8,419 bases of DNA from DASSKW01 sp035701115 (GCA_035701115.1 DASSOA010000025.1:1-8419); one strand, 5' to 3'; counted from the stretch's first letter, positions 1 through 7,184 are shown. The notes: a model not told the origin generated them from the sequence alone. Numbers and translations: made by a program.

Positions 1-1
1 A

Positions 2-931
2 CTGCTCCGGATCGCGACCGGCATCGCCATGATGGGACTCTACATGGTGATCGAAAGCTGGCTCAACGAGCGCGCCGAAAGCAGCGTTCGCGGTCGCGTG
101 TTTTCCGTTTACATGGTGATGACGTTCTTTGGTCTGGGCGGCGGCCAGTTCCTGCTGGATGCGGGTAACGGCGATCCACGCACGCCGTTTATGCTGGTCG
201 CGATTCTGTTTGCCGCCTGTCTGATCCCCGTCGCGCTGACCCGCGCAGCGCACCCGCAACCGGTGGGGCATATCGACATCCGCATCCGGAAATTGTTCAG
301 GGTTGCGCCGTTTGGAGTCTGGGGTTGTCTTGGCGCGGGGCTGGCCAACGGCGCGTTTTATGCGCTGGGTCCGACCTTTGGCGTGCGCGAAGGACTTACG
401 GTTGCCGAAGTCGCATCGTTCATGGGCGTGACGATACTCGGCGGACTGGTATTGCAATGGCCGATTGGTACCGTGTCGGACCGGTTCGACCGTCAGCGCG
501 TGATCGGTATGCTGGCATTCGCGGTTGCGGTTGCAAGCTTCGCCATGATGGTGCTCGGTGGCCAACTCACGCTTGCTCTTTTCGTCGCGGGCGTGGTATT
601 CGGCGGACTCACGTTCACCATGTATCCGGTTGCCGTTGCACATGCCAACGATCACATCAGCAACGACGACGTGGTGCCGGTGAGCGCGGCATTGATTCTG
701 TGCTACAGCGTCGGTGCCATGCTCGGCCCGCTGGGCGCGTCGGTGGCGATGCAATGGATTGGCCCGCGGGGCTTGTTTCTGTTCACGGGTCTCTTGTCGT
801 GCGTACTTGGAATTGGCGCCTATCTCGGACCGCGCGCCGCGCCCGTCCCGCGTGAAGCGCAGTCGCCGTTTGTGCCGGTGCCACGTACGTCGGCGGTTAT
901 TGCGCAGATGGACCCGCGCGCGCCTGAATAA
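2..931 (+). CDS. MFS transporter, YcaD-like, 5' end missing
   Basis: This is the C-terminal 309 residues of an inner-membrane major facilitator transporter. The reading frame is open to the left edge, so the real start and roughly the first 70-100 residues lie outside the window; the first in-frame ATG at 29 is internal. Successive hydrophobic stretches of about 20 residues fit the last eight or nine of twelve helices. The early GLYMVIESWLN motif and the later YPVAVAHANDH motif are, as I recall, typical of the YcaD subgroup. The loop motif GTVSDRFDRQR (about nt 467-499) is the second-half copy of the MFS motif A, G-x-x-x-D-R-x-x-R. The C-terminal tail is Pro/Arg-rich and probably cytoplasmic. 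The substrate cannot be told from sequence. The gene converges on the minus-strand block, and its stop lies directly beside the shared hairpin at 935-956. Confidence 0.88.
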   Translation: MLRIATGIAMMGLYMVIESWLNERAESSVRGRVFSVYMVMTFFGLGGGQFLLDAGNGDPRTPFMLVAILFAACLIPVALTRAAHPQPVGHIDIRIRKLFRVAPFGVWGCLGAGLANGAFYALGPTFGVREGLTVAEVASFMGVTILGGLVLQWPIGTVSDRFDRQRVIGMLAFAVAVASFAMMVLGGQLTLALFVAGVVFGGLTFTMYPVAVAHANDHISNDDVVPVSAALILCYSVGAMLGPLGASVAMQWIGPRGLFLFTGLLSCVLGIGAYLGPRAAPVPREAQSPFVPVPRTSAVIAQMDPRAPE

Positions 932-956
932 AAAAGAGGCGCCATACGGCGCCTCT
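930..956 (-). terminator. Intrinsic terminator between convergent genes
   Basis: A perfect 9-bp stem, AGAGGCGCC paired with GGCGCCTCT (935-943 and 948-956), closes a 4-nt loop. On the minus strand the hairpin is followed directly by six T residues (complement of A930-935), the classic layout of a Rho-independent terminator. It lies 27 nt past the stop of the short-chain dehydrogenase gene. On the plus strand the hairpin would also form after the transporter stop at 931, but only a weakly T-rich stretch follows, so it should end minus-strand transcripts more efficiently. Confidence 0.85.
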
Positions 957-983
957 GTAAGTTTCCCCTTTGATCTGTCTGGC

Positions 984-1751
984 CTATTTAGGCTGCATTC
1001 TGATCGCGCCGTCGAGGCGGATGGTTTCTCCGTTCAGCATCACGGTTTCGCAGATCTGCTGCACCAGTTGCGCGTATTCCTCGGGTTTGCCGAGGCGCGA
1101 GGGGAACGGCACCTGTGCGCCCAGCGATTTCTGCACCTCTTCCGGCATGCCCGCCATCATGGGTGTCCAGAAAATGCCCGGGGCAATGGTCATGACGCGG
1201 ATGCCGAAACGCGAAAATTCACGCGCGATCGGCAGCATCATGCCGACCACGCCGCCCTTGGAAGCGGAGTAGGCGGCCTGACCGATCTGGCCTTCGAATG
1301 CGGCAACCGATGCCGTGTTCACGATTACGCCGCGTTCACCTTCTTCATTCGGTGTGTTGTGCTGCATCACGTTGGCGGCAGCCTTGATCAGGTTGAACGT
1401 GCCGACCAGATTCACGTTGATAACCTTCTGGAAGTAATCGCTCGCCATCGGACCTTCCTTGCCGAGCGTGCGGCCCGCGCCGAGAATGCCGGCGCAGCTG
1501 ACGGCCAGCTGCAGACCGCCGAACGCCGACTTGGCCTGTTCCACCGCCGAATTGACTTCTTTCTCCGACGACACATCGGTTTTGATGAACAATGCATTGG
1601 CGCCGAGTTTCTTCGCCGCTTCCTGGCCGACCTGTTCGTTCATGTCCAGCATGGCGACTTTGCCGCCGGCTTTGACGACGCGTTCACAGGTGGCGAAACC
1701 GAGGCCGGAGGCGCCACCCGAGACAATGGCGTTTAGCTTTTCGAATTTCAT
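984..1751 (-). CDS. Short-chain dehydrogenase, HSD17B10-like 3-hydroxyacyl-CoA dehydrogenase
   Basis: This is a 255-residue NAD-dependent short-chain dehydrogenase. The Rossmann glycine motif is SGGASGLG (residues 11-18), with Ser where Thr is usual. Asp36 at the end of the second strand points to NAD rather than NADP. Asp59-Val60 and the CAG of residues 86-88 follow. The catalytic set is Asn114, Ser148, Tyr161 and Lys165 (YSASK). The stretch FEGQIGQAAYSASKGG and the later IRVMTIAPGIF closely resemble type II 3-hydroxyacyl-CoA dehydrogenase (HSD17B10), which oxidises 2-methyl-3-hydroxybutyryl-CoA in isoleucine breakdown and also other 3-hydroxyacyl-CoAs. Exact substrate is an inference. The length is normal for the family. 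An AAGGA lies 11 nt before the ATG. It is the last gene of the minus-strand series, 42 nt after gpmA, and is followed by the terminator at 930-956. Confidence 0.88.
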   Translation of the reverse strand: MKFEKLNAIVSGGASGLGFATCERVVKAGGKVAMLDMNEQVGQEAAKKLGANALFIKTDVSSEKEVNSAVEQAKSAFGGLQLAVSCAGILGAGRTLGKEGPMASDYFQKVINVNLVGTFNLIKAAANVMQHNTPNEEGERGVIVNTASVAAFEGQIGQAAYSASKGGVVGMMLPIAREFSRFGIRVMTIAPGIFWTPMMAGMPEEVQKSLGAQVPFPSRLGKPEEYAQLVQQICETVMLNGETIRLDGAIRMQPK

Positions 1752-1793
1752 GGTTGCACGTTTCCTTCGAGACTGAGATGAAATGACGGGTGA

Positions 1794-2540
1794 TTACTTG
1801 CCCTTGCCCTGATTAGCTACCGCATTCGCGGCCGCCGCGACCTTTTCCGGATCGCCCAGGTAATAGTGCTTGACCGGTTTGAAATTGTTGTCGAATTCGT
1901 ACACCAGCGGAATTGCCGTCGGAATGTTGAGCTCGACGATCTCGTCGTCGCTGATGTTGTCCAGGTATTTCACCAGCGCACGCAGTGAATTGCCGTGCGC
2001 GGCGATGACCACCCGCTTGCCGCTCTTGATCGCCGGCAGGATGGTTTGTTCGAAGTAGGGCACAAAACGCGCCACAGTGTCCTTGAGGCATTCCGTGGCC
2101 GGCAGATCAGCGGCAGCCAGATCGCGATAACGCGGATCATGTTTCGGGTGGCGCGGATCGCTGGCTTCCAGCGCCGGTGGCGGGGTGTCGTAACTGCGGC
2201 GCCAGACTTTGACCTGGTCCGCGCCGAATTTCTGCGCGGTTTCAGCCTTGTTCAGGCCCTGCAAGGCACCGTAGTGGCGTTCATTCAGACGCCAGTCGCG
2301 ATAAACCGGAATCCACATCAGGTCCATGTCGTCCATGACGGTCCACAGCGTGCGGATCGCACGTTTCAGAACGGATGTGTAGGCCACGTCGAAACTGTAG
2401 CCCCCTTCCTTGAGCAGGCGCGCGGCTTCGTGGGCTTCGGCGATGCCTTCCGGTGCGAGGTCCACGTCGGTCCAGCCGGTGAAGCGGTTTTCCTTGTTCC
2501 ACTCGCTGAGCCCGTGACGAAGCAATACCAGTTTGGTCAT
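1794..2540 (-). CDS. gpmA: 2,3-bisphosphoglycerate-dependent phosphoglycerate mutase
   Basis: This cytoplasmic glycolytic enzyme interconverts 3- and 2-phosphoglycerate through a phosphohistidine intermediate. At 248 residues it has the normal length of the cofactor-dependent family. The phospho-acceptor His9 is in LLRHG (residues 6-10). The second histidine, His182, is in AAHGNSLRA, and Glu87 is in LNERHYG. Arg60 lies in the conserved LKRAIRT, and NRFTGWTDVDL (18-28) is a family signature. Residue 11 is Leu, where I would expect Glu or Gln in RHG(E/Q)S. The C-terminus ends in an Ala/Lys/Gly-rich tail. It lies 15 nt after ddl. A GGGA about 8 nt before the ATG can serve as ribosome-binding site, but it sits in the loop of a small hairpin (2544-2560). 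Confidence 0.96.
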   Translation of the reverse strand: MTKLVLLRHGLSEWNKENRFTGWTDVDLAPEGIAEAHEAARLLKEGGYSFDVAYTSVLKRAIRTLWTVMDDMDLMWIPVYRDWRLNERHYGALQGLNKAETAQKFGADQVKVWRRSYDTPPPALEASDPRHPKHDPRYRDLAAADLPATECLKDTVARFVPYFEQTILPAIKSGKRVVIAAHGNSLRALVKYLDNISDDEIVELNIPTAIPLVYEFDNNFKPVKHYYLGDPEKVAAAANAVANQGKGK

Positions 2541-2543
2541 GTC

Positions 2544-2560
2544 ATTGATTCCCGATCAAT
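2544..2560 (-). promoter_or_regulatory. Small hairpin over ddl stop and gpmA ribosome-binding site
   Basis: In the minus-strand RNA a 6-bp perfect inverted repeat (AUUGAU paired with AUCAAU) encloses a 5-nt CGGGA loop. The 5' arm contains the ddl stop codon (2556-2558), and the loop carries the GGGA that best fits a Shine-Dalgarno sequence for gpmA (ATG at 2538-2540). Ribosomes finishing ddl would melt it, so translational coupling is possible. The stem is short and AT-rich, so the effect, if any, would be mild. Confidence 0.3.
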
Positions 2561-3656
2561 CGTCAAAGGTGGAAGAGAGCGTCTGTTCGTGCTCAAAACG
2601 TGCCATCGCCAGTTCGATCAAACGGCTGATCAGATCGGTATAGCCGATACCGCTGGCTTCCCAGAGTTTCGGGTACATGCTGATCTTGGTAAAACCGGGG
2701 ATGGTATTGATCTCGTTGACGTAGAGCGACCCGTCTTCAGTCAGGAAAAAATCAACGCGGCCCATGCCTTCGCAATCGAGCGCCTTGAAGGTTTTCACGG
2801 CCATGTCCTGCACGCGTTTGAGCGTTTCAGCAGGAATTCTCGCCGGTATTTCCAGGCGTGCGCCCTGTTCGTCAATGTATTTGGCTTCGTAGGAATAGAA
2901 TTCATGCGTCGGAATGATCTCGCCGGCGATGGACGCCTGCGGATCCTGATTGCCAAGCACCGCGCATTCGATTTCGCGGCCCTTGATCGCCTCCTCGATG
3001 ACGATCTTGCTGTCGTAACGGAAGGCGAGCTTGACCGCCTTTTCAAATCCGGCTTTGTCTTTGGCTTTGCTGATGCCGACCGACGAACCCAGATTGGCGG
3101 GCTTCACGAATACAGGTAGCCCGAGCGTCTGGGTGACGGCGTCGAATTCGATCTTATCGCCGCGGCGGAATACGCGGAACTTCGAGACGGGAATTCCGGC
3201 GTCACGCAGCAGGCGCTTCATCACATCCTTGTCCATGCCCACCGCGGAACCGAGCACACCCGCGCCCACGAACGGCACATTCGCGAGTTTTAGCAGACCC
3301 TGAATGGTGCCGTCTTCGCCCATGGGACCGTGCAGGATCGGAAATACCACGTCCACCGTCTGGCTGATGTCGCCGCTGGCAAGCTTCACCAGCCTGCCTT
3401 GGCTTTGCGGCGCCAACGCCACATGCTGGCTTTCGGACTTGTTGAGGGCAATCAGTTTAGGATTGGTAACGTTCAGCAGAAATTCCGAGCCTTCACTGAC
3501 CAGCCATTGGCCGTTCTTGTCGATTCCGATCAGGACCGGTTCATATTTTGTCTTGTCGATGGCGTCAATGACGTTCTTGGCGGAAAGCAGCGAGATTTCG
3601 TGCTCCGCCGATTTGCCGCCGAACAGGATGCCGACGCGGATACGCTGGTTTTTCAT
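2556..3656 (-). CDS. ddlA: D-alanine--D-alanine ligase (DdlA type)
   Basis: This cytoplasmic ATP-grasp ligase makes D-alanyl-D-alanine for peptidoglycan precursors. At 366 residues it matches the longer DdlA form rather than the roughly 300-residue DdlB. The N-terminal GILFGGKSAEHEIS (9-22) contains the substrate-binding Glu20. HGPMGEDG (109-116) is the central loop. KPANLGSSVG (185-194) is part of the ATP-grasp region. HEFYSYEAKYID (251-262) is the active-site loop with the conserved tyrosines. Arg300 and Asp302 are in GMGRVDF. Glu315 and Asn317 in VNEINTIPG coordinate Mg, and Ser326 follows. All catalytic positions appear intact. The start at M1 fits family N-termini, although no good Shine-Dalgarno is seen before it. 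A perfect TATAAT lies about 42 nt upstream, so this gene probably heads its own transcript with gpmA and the dehydrogenase. Confidence 0.96.
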   Translation of the reverse strand: MKNQRIRVGILFGGKSAEHEISLLSAKNVIDAIDKTKYEPVLIGIDKNGQWLVSEGSEFLLNVTNPKLIALNKSESQHVALAPQSQGRLVKLASGDISQTVDVVFPILHGPMGEDGTIQGLLKLANVPFVGAGVLGSAVGMDKDVMKRLLRDAGIPVSKFRVFRRGDKIEFDAVTQTLGLPVFVKPANLGSSVGISKAKDKAGFEKAVKLAFRYDSKIVIEEAIKGREIECAVLGNQDPQASIAGEIIPTHEFYSYEAKYIDEQGARLEIPARIPAETLKRVQDMAVKTFKALDCEGMGRVDFFLTEDGSLYVNEINTIPGFTKISMYPKLWEASGIGYTDLISRLIELAMARFEHEQTLSSTFDD

Positions 3657-3697
3657 CGGGCTGTGAGGATTTTTGTGGTGGTCAGGGATGCGGCGCC

Positions 3698-3703
3698 ATT
3701 ATA
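3698..3703 (-). promoter_or_regulatory. Candidate -10 box for ddl-gpmA-dehydrogenase
   Basis: The minus strand reads CGC TATAAT GGCGCC, a perfect sigma-70 -10 hexamer, in the 52-nt gap between the small secreted protein gene (stop at 3709) and ddl (ATG at 3656). Any -35 box would lie inside the end of the upstream gene. The hexamers at spacings of 15-19 bp are GC-rich and do not resemble TTGACA, and there is no extended TGn. The predicted start would be near 3690, giving a leader of about 35 nt. The call rests on the -10 box and its position alone. Confidence 0.4.
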
Positions 3704-3708
3704 GCGTC

Positions 3709-4230
3709 TCAGGGCAGCTTCACGCCCTCACCGGAGGCGTAAGTCGTCCAGTGCTTGCCGTCTTTGGAGACCTGGATACTCACCTTGACCCGGTCTGCCG
3801 AGGTGTAAACATAGATGATGCGGTCGTAGCGCTTGCTGCCGTCGGCCGCGTCGTCCTCGCCGTACTCGGTCCAGGTATTGCCGTGAATCGTCATTCTGGA
3901 GACAAAGGGTTTGGCCCCGCCGCCGCCCGTGGCGAACATCTCGTAGTGCCAGTAGGCTTTGTCCTGCGCATTCCAGCTGTCCACCACCAGTGACTGCGCT
4001 TTCTCGCCGGACCAGTCGTTGTCGAAACTGCACATCAGGAACAATTTATTGGCGGACCAGCCACAGTGTTCGTCCCAGGTGAAGGTGCCTGCCTTCTCCT
4101 TGCTGCTTGAAGTCGTGGTGCCGTGGTAGATCCAGTGACCGGACTGGATGTCGAGCGCCTGTTGCGGAGACGCGGAGGCAGCCAATACCGGAGTCGCCAG
4201 CAGGGCGGTGCAAAGGATAGCGAGACGCAT
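3709..4230 (-). CDS. Small predicted secreted protein, possibly DUF1579/lipocalin-like
   Basis: I do not recognise this gene with certainty. With the ATG at 4230 it encodes 173 residues. The N-terminus is a clear Sec signal peptide: MRLA, then a hydrophobic core to about residue 17, then possible signal peptidase I sites after VLA (A17) or ASA (A20). A periplasmic or exported product is therefore likely, and it lacks a lipobox. The mature part is rich in Trp, Tyr and Gly, with G-x-W near its start, Cys56 and Cys67 that could form a disulfide, and alternating beta-like segments without membrane helices. This pattern is reminiscent of DUF1579-like beta-barrel proteins, but that is only a resemblance. 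A GTG at 4245 would add five residues, but AGGAGG occupies those codons, so the ATG is preferred. It follows the HMG-CoA lyase gene by 18 nt and is probably co-transcribed with it. No function is proposed. Confidence 0.75.
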   Translation of the reverse strand: MRLAILCTALLATPVLAASASPQQALDIQSGHWIYHGTTTSSSKEKAGTFTWDEHCGWSANKLFLMCSFDNDWSGEKAQSLVVDSWNAQDKAYWHYEMFATGGGGAKPFVSRMTIHGNTWTEYGEDDAADGSKRYDRIIYVYTSADRVKVSIQVSKDGKHWTTYASGEGVKLP

Positions 4231-4236
4231 GGGAGT

Positions 4237-4242
4237 CCTCCT
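4237..4242 (-). promoter_or_regulatory. Perfect Shine-Dalgarno deciding the start of the secreted protein
   Basis: The minus strand reads GTG AGGAGG ACTCCC ATG. The AGGAGG is a full match to the anti-Shine-Dalgarno and lies 6 nt before the ATG at 4228-4230. This fixes the start at 4230 rather than at the in-frame GTG at 4243-4245, which lies upstream of the AGGAGG. Confidence 0.85.
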
Positions 4243-4248
4243 CACGAT

Positions 4249-5163
4249 CTAGGGGTCGCGGCGTGAATCTGCCGGTACCCGGCCGAGTTTGCTTTCCGGA
4301 CGGCGGCCCAGCGCTTCACTTATATAGTTACCCGCGTCGAGCAGCGTTTTCATGTCCACGCCGGTTTCGATACCCATGCCGGTCAGCATGAACAGTACGT
4401 CTTCGGTGGCGACGTTGCCGGTCGCGCCTTTGGCATAGGGGCAGCCGCCCAGCCCGGAAGTGGATGCGTCCACCACCGCGACGCCGAGTTCGAGACAGGC
4501 ATGGATATTGGCGAGCGCCTGGCCGTAGGTGTCGTGGAAATGCACGGCCAGTTTTTGCATCGGAACGTCCGCGGCGATTGCGCTCAACATGCGTTGCGCT
4601 TTGACCGGCGTGCCGACGCCGATGGTGTCGCCGAGTGAAATTTCGTAGCAGCCCATTGCCGCCAGTTCTTTCGCGATGTTCGCGACGGCTTCCGGTGCAA
4701 TTGCGCCTTCGTACGGACAGCCGATCACGGTCGAGATGTAACCGCGTACGCGGATAGCGTGTTTCGCCGCCTGTTCCATCACCGGCTTGAAACGCTCGAT
4801 GGATTCGGCGATGGAACAGTTGATGTTTTTCCGGTTGAAGCTTTCCGATGCGGCCGTGAAGATCGAAACTTCCCTGGCACCGGTTTCCAGTGCACGCTGC
4901 ATGCCTTTTTCGTTCGGCACCAGCACCGGATACGACACGCCGGGTTTTTTCAGAATACCTTTGAAGACTTCTTCCGCATCGGCCAATTGCGGAATCCACT
5001 TCGGACTCACGAAGCTCGTCACTTCAATCGTCTTCAGTCCGCTCTGCGACAGGCGATTGATGAATTCGATCTTGGTCGCGGCCGGAATGACCTGCTTCTC
5101 GTTCTGCAGACCGTCACGCGGCCCGACTTCGACGATCTTGACTGACTTTGGAAAACTGGCCAT
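4249..5163 (-). CDS. liuE: Hydroxymethylglutaryl-CoA lyase
   Basis: This TIM-barrel lyase cleaves (S)-3-hydroxy-3-methylglutaryl-CoA into acetoacetate and acetyl-CoA, the last step of leucine breakdown; the family is also called MvaB or HMGCL. At 304 residues it has the normal length. Catalytic positions match the human enzyme with a constant offset of 25: Arg16 and Asp17 in GPRDGLQNE, Glu47, Asp179 in SLGDT, His208 and His210 in VHFHDTYG, Cys241 in the family signature GLGGCPYAKGATGN, and Asn250. All are present, so the enzyme should be active. The start at 5163 precedes the conserved SVKIVEVGPRDG by a normal distance; an AAGG lies 7 nt upstream. It follows the carboxylase gene after 56 nt containing a hairpin repeat (5180-5213) and runs into the secreted-protein gene. 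The order liuC-liuD-liuE supports the assignment. Confidence 0.96.
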   Translation of the reverse strand: MASFPKSVKIVEVGPRDGLQNEKQVIPAATKIEFINRLSQSGLKTIEVTSFVSPKWIPQLADAEEVFKGILKKPGVSYPVLVPNEKGMQRALETGAREVSIFTAASESFNRKNINCSIAESIERFKPVMEQAAKHAIRVRGYISTVIGCPYEGAIAPEAVANIAKELAAMGCYEISLGDTIGVGTPVKAQRMLSAIAADVPMQKLAVHFHDTYGQALANIHACLELGVAVVDASTSGLGGCPYAKGATGNVATEDVLFMLTGMGIETGVDMKTLLDAGNYISEALGRRPESKLGRVPADSRRDP

Positions 5164-5179
5164 CTCTATGCCTTGTCTT

Positions 5180-5213
5180 GCTCCTTCTCCTTTCGGGAGA
5201 AGGTTGGGATGAG
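5180..5213. repeat. REP-like palindrome in the liuD-liuE gap
   Basis: CCTTCTCC (5183-5190) pairs perfectly with GGAGAAGG (5196-5203) around a 5-nt TTTCG loop, followed by TTGGGATGAG. I recall very similar short elements, CCTTCTCC-loop-GGAGAAGG-TTGGGATGAGG and variants, as dispersed intergenic repeats in many beta- and gammaproteobacteria. No U-run follows on either strand, so it is not a standard terminator. On the operon transcript it would form a hairpin 3' of liuD and upstream of liuE, where it could affect mRNA processing or relative expression. Confidence 0.6.
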
Positions 5214-5219
5214 AATGCT

Positions 5220-7184
5220 TCAGTCACTGGCCTTAATATCAACCAGTGGCGCTTCCGCGTCCACCATCTCGCCTTCCTGATACAGCACCTTTTCAATAAC
5301 CCCGCTGACCACGGCCCGCACGGTGTATTCCATCTTCATTCCTTCCAGCACCAGCAGTGGCTGATTGGGCTGCACAGTATCGCCTGCCTTGACGTGCACG
5401 GCGACCACGCGGCCCGGCATGGGGCTGACCGGATGGGTGGCGGTGTCGGCTGCGCTCGCGCCTTTCGGGGCGAACGGCGAGGTCAGAATGAAATCGAAAG
5501 CTTCGCCTGCCAGCGCGATCTGAAACGCGTTGCCGTGCCGCAGCACGGTCGCGCGCCACGGCGTGCCATCGAGCGTGTATTCGCAACGTGTTCCCCGCAA
5601 GTGAATATCCCGGACTTCGTGCAGCGTCTTGTGCATCACGAAGCTGAAACCGGTGCGATCGCCGTTGATGTGAACCATGTGGTCATCGTTGCCGGTACGC
5701 ATCAACATCCGGTGGCCGTCGCTGCCAGTAAGCCGCCAGCCATCGGCTTGCCACGGGCCCGCCGTGTCGTAAGTCCCGCTTGCAAGTTCATCGGCGATTG
5801 CCGCCGCCAGAGCCGCATCGCGTACTGCCGGGCGGGTCAGCAGGGTCTTGATTTCGCGTTCGATGAAGCCGGTGTCAAAGTTTCCCGATGCAAACTCAGG
5901 GTGCCGCGCGATTCCACGCAACAGCGGAAGATTGGTAACCATCCCGAAGACCGCCGTTTCAGCCAGCGCCGCGCGCAGCCGTTGAACGGCTTCGTTGCGA
6001 TCCTTGCCGTGCACGCTGAGCTTGGCGATCATCGGATCGTAGAAGATGCTGATCTCGTCGCCGCTGCGCACGCCGGTATCAATCCGGACGTAGGGCGTGT
6101 CGGGTGTATCAAATTTTTCGATGCGGCCGGTCACCGGCAGAAAACCCTTGTCGGCGTTTTCCGCATAAAGGCGCGCTTCGATGGCGTGTCCTTGCTGCCT
6201 GATCTGTTCCTGTTTGAGTGGCAGTTTCTCGCCGCTTGCCACGCGCAACTGCCATTCGACCAGATCGAGCCGGGTAACCTCTTCGGTAATCGGATGTTCG
6301 ACCTGGAGCCGCGTGTTCATTTCCATGAAGTGGAATGCGCGATCCGCGCCGACGATGAATTCGATGGTGCCCGCATTGACATAGTTCACGGCCCTGGCCG
6401 CCGCGACTGCTGCTTCACCCATTTTTTTGCGTGTGGCATCGTCCAGGAACGGTGAGGGAGTTTCCTCAATGACCTTCTGGAAGCGGCGCTGCAGCGAACA
6501 TTCGCGTTCGAACAGGTGCACCGCGTTGCCGTGAGCATCGCCGAATACCTGCACTTCGATGTGGCGCGGGTGCTGGATGTATTTCTCGATCAATACACGA
6601 TCGTCGCCGAACGCATTTTTCGCCTCGCGTTTGGCGCCGTCGAGCGCGTCCTGGAAATCTTTTGCGGCATGCACGACGCGCATGCCCTTGCCGCCGCCAC
6701 CCGCGGTGGCCTTGATCATGAGCGGGAAACCGATGCGTTTGGCTTCCGTTTCGAGTTTCTTCAGGCTCTGGTCGTCGCCGTGATAACCCGGCGTCACCGG
6801 CACGCCGGCTTTTTCCATCAGCGCCTTGGCGGCGCTCTTGGAGGCCATTGCATCCATGCTTTCGGGCGAGGGCCCGATGAACACCACGCCGGCCTGTTTG
6901 CAGTGGCGCGCGAACTCGCTGTTCTCCGAAAGAAACCCGTAACCGGGATGAATCGCTTCGGCGCCGGTCTGCTTTGCCGCGGCCAGAATCCGGTCCATGT
7001 CGAGATAGGATTCGCTGGCCTTGGCCGGGCCAATATGTACTGATTCGTCGGCCATTTGCACATGCATGGCATGCCGGTCGGCGTCGGAATACACCGCGAC
7101 CGTCGCGACGCCCAGGCGGCGGCAGGTTCGGATGACCCGGCAGGCAATTTCGCCGCGGTTGGCGATGAGGATTTTCTTGAACAT
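5220..7184 (-). CDS. liuD: Methylcrotonyl-CoA carboxylase, biotin-carrying alpha subunit
   Basis: This 654-residue subunit carries out the ATP- and bicarbonate-dependent carboxylation of biotin used to convert 3-methylcrotonyl-CoA to 3-methylglutaconyl-CoA. The biotin carboxylase N-domain starts with KILIANRGEIACRVIRT (4-20). The glycine-rich ATP loop is AGGGGKGM (161-168). Lys237, Glu275, Glu288, Asn290 and Arg292 occupy the positions known from E. coli AccC. A linker (about 455-570) of the kind that contacts the beta subunit follows, and then a biotinyl domain (about 585-652) with the biotin lysine at Lys617 in EGMKMEY; Gly replaces the commoner Ala. Domain layout alone also fits acetyl- or propionyl-CoA carboxylase; the neighbours, methylglutaconyl-CoA hydratase and HMG-CoA lyase, decide for the leucine pathway. 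The beta subunit is not in the window. Only a weak ribosome-binding site is visible. Confidence 0.92.
   Translation of the reverse strand: MFKKILIANRGEIACRVIRTCRRLGVATVAVYSDADRHAMHVQMADESVHIGPAKASESYLDMDRILAAAKQTGAEAIHPGYGFLSENSEFARHCKQAGVVFIGPSPESMDAMASKSAAKALMEKAGVPVTPGYHGDDQSLKKLETEAKRIGFPLMIKATAGGGGKGMRVVHAAKDFQDALDGAKREAKNAFGDDRVLIEKYIQHPRHIEVQVFGDAHGNAVHLFERECSLQRRFQKVIEETPSPFLDDATRKKMGEAAVAAARAVNYVNAGTIEFIVGADRAFHFMEMNTRLQVEHPITEEVTRLDLVEWQLRVASGEKLPLKQEQIRQQGHAIEARLYAENADKGFLPVTGRIEKFDTPDTPYVRIDTGVRSGDEISIFYDPMIAKLSVHGKDRNEAVQRLRAALAETAVFGMVTNLPLLRGIARHPEFASGNFDTGFIEREIKTLLTRPAVRDAALAAAIADELASGTYDTAGPWQADGWRLTGSDGHRMLMRTGNDDHMVHINGDRTGFSFVMHKTLHEVRDIHLRGTRCEYTLDGTPWRATVLRHGNAFQIALAGEAFDFILTSPFAPKGASAADTATHPVSPMPGRVVAVHVKAGDTVQPNQPLLVLEGMKMEYTVRAVVSGVIEKVLYQEGEMVDAEAPLVDIKASD

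Noticed and set aside
714..1736. Long plus-strand open frame overlapping the transporter end and the dehydrogenase
   Set aside because: It lies antisense to a dehydrogenase with all catalytic motifs, crosses the terminator hairpin and has a His/Arg-rich composition typical of a GC-rich shadow frame.
1995..3119. 374-codon plus-strand open frame opposite gpmA and ddl
   Set aside because: It is antisense to two intact enzyme genes and spans their boundary, with no motif of its own.
4231..4245. Alternative GTG start at 4245 for the secreted protein
   Set aside because: The five extra codons contain AGGAGG, a perfect Shine-Dalgarno 6 nt before the ATG at 4230, and would put charged residues ahead of an already complete signal peptide.
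5148..6455. 435-codon plus-strand open frame opposite liuD
   Set aside because: It is antisense to a fully conserved biotin carboxylase, with no recognisable domain and a composition expected of a shadow frame.
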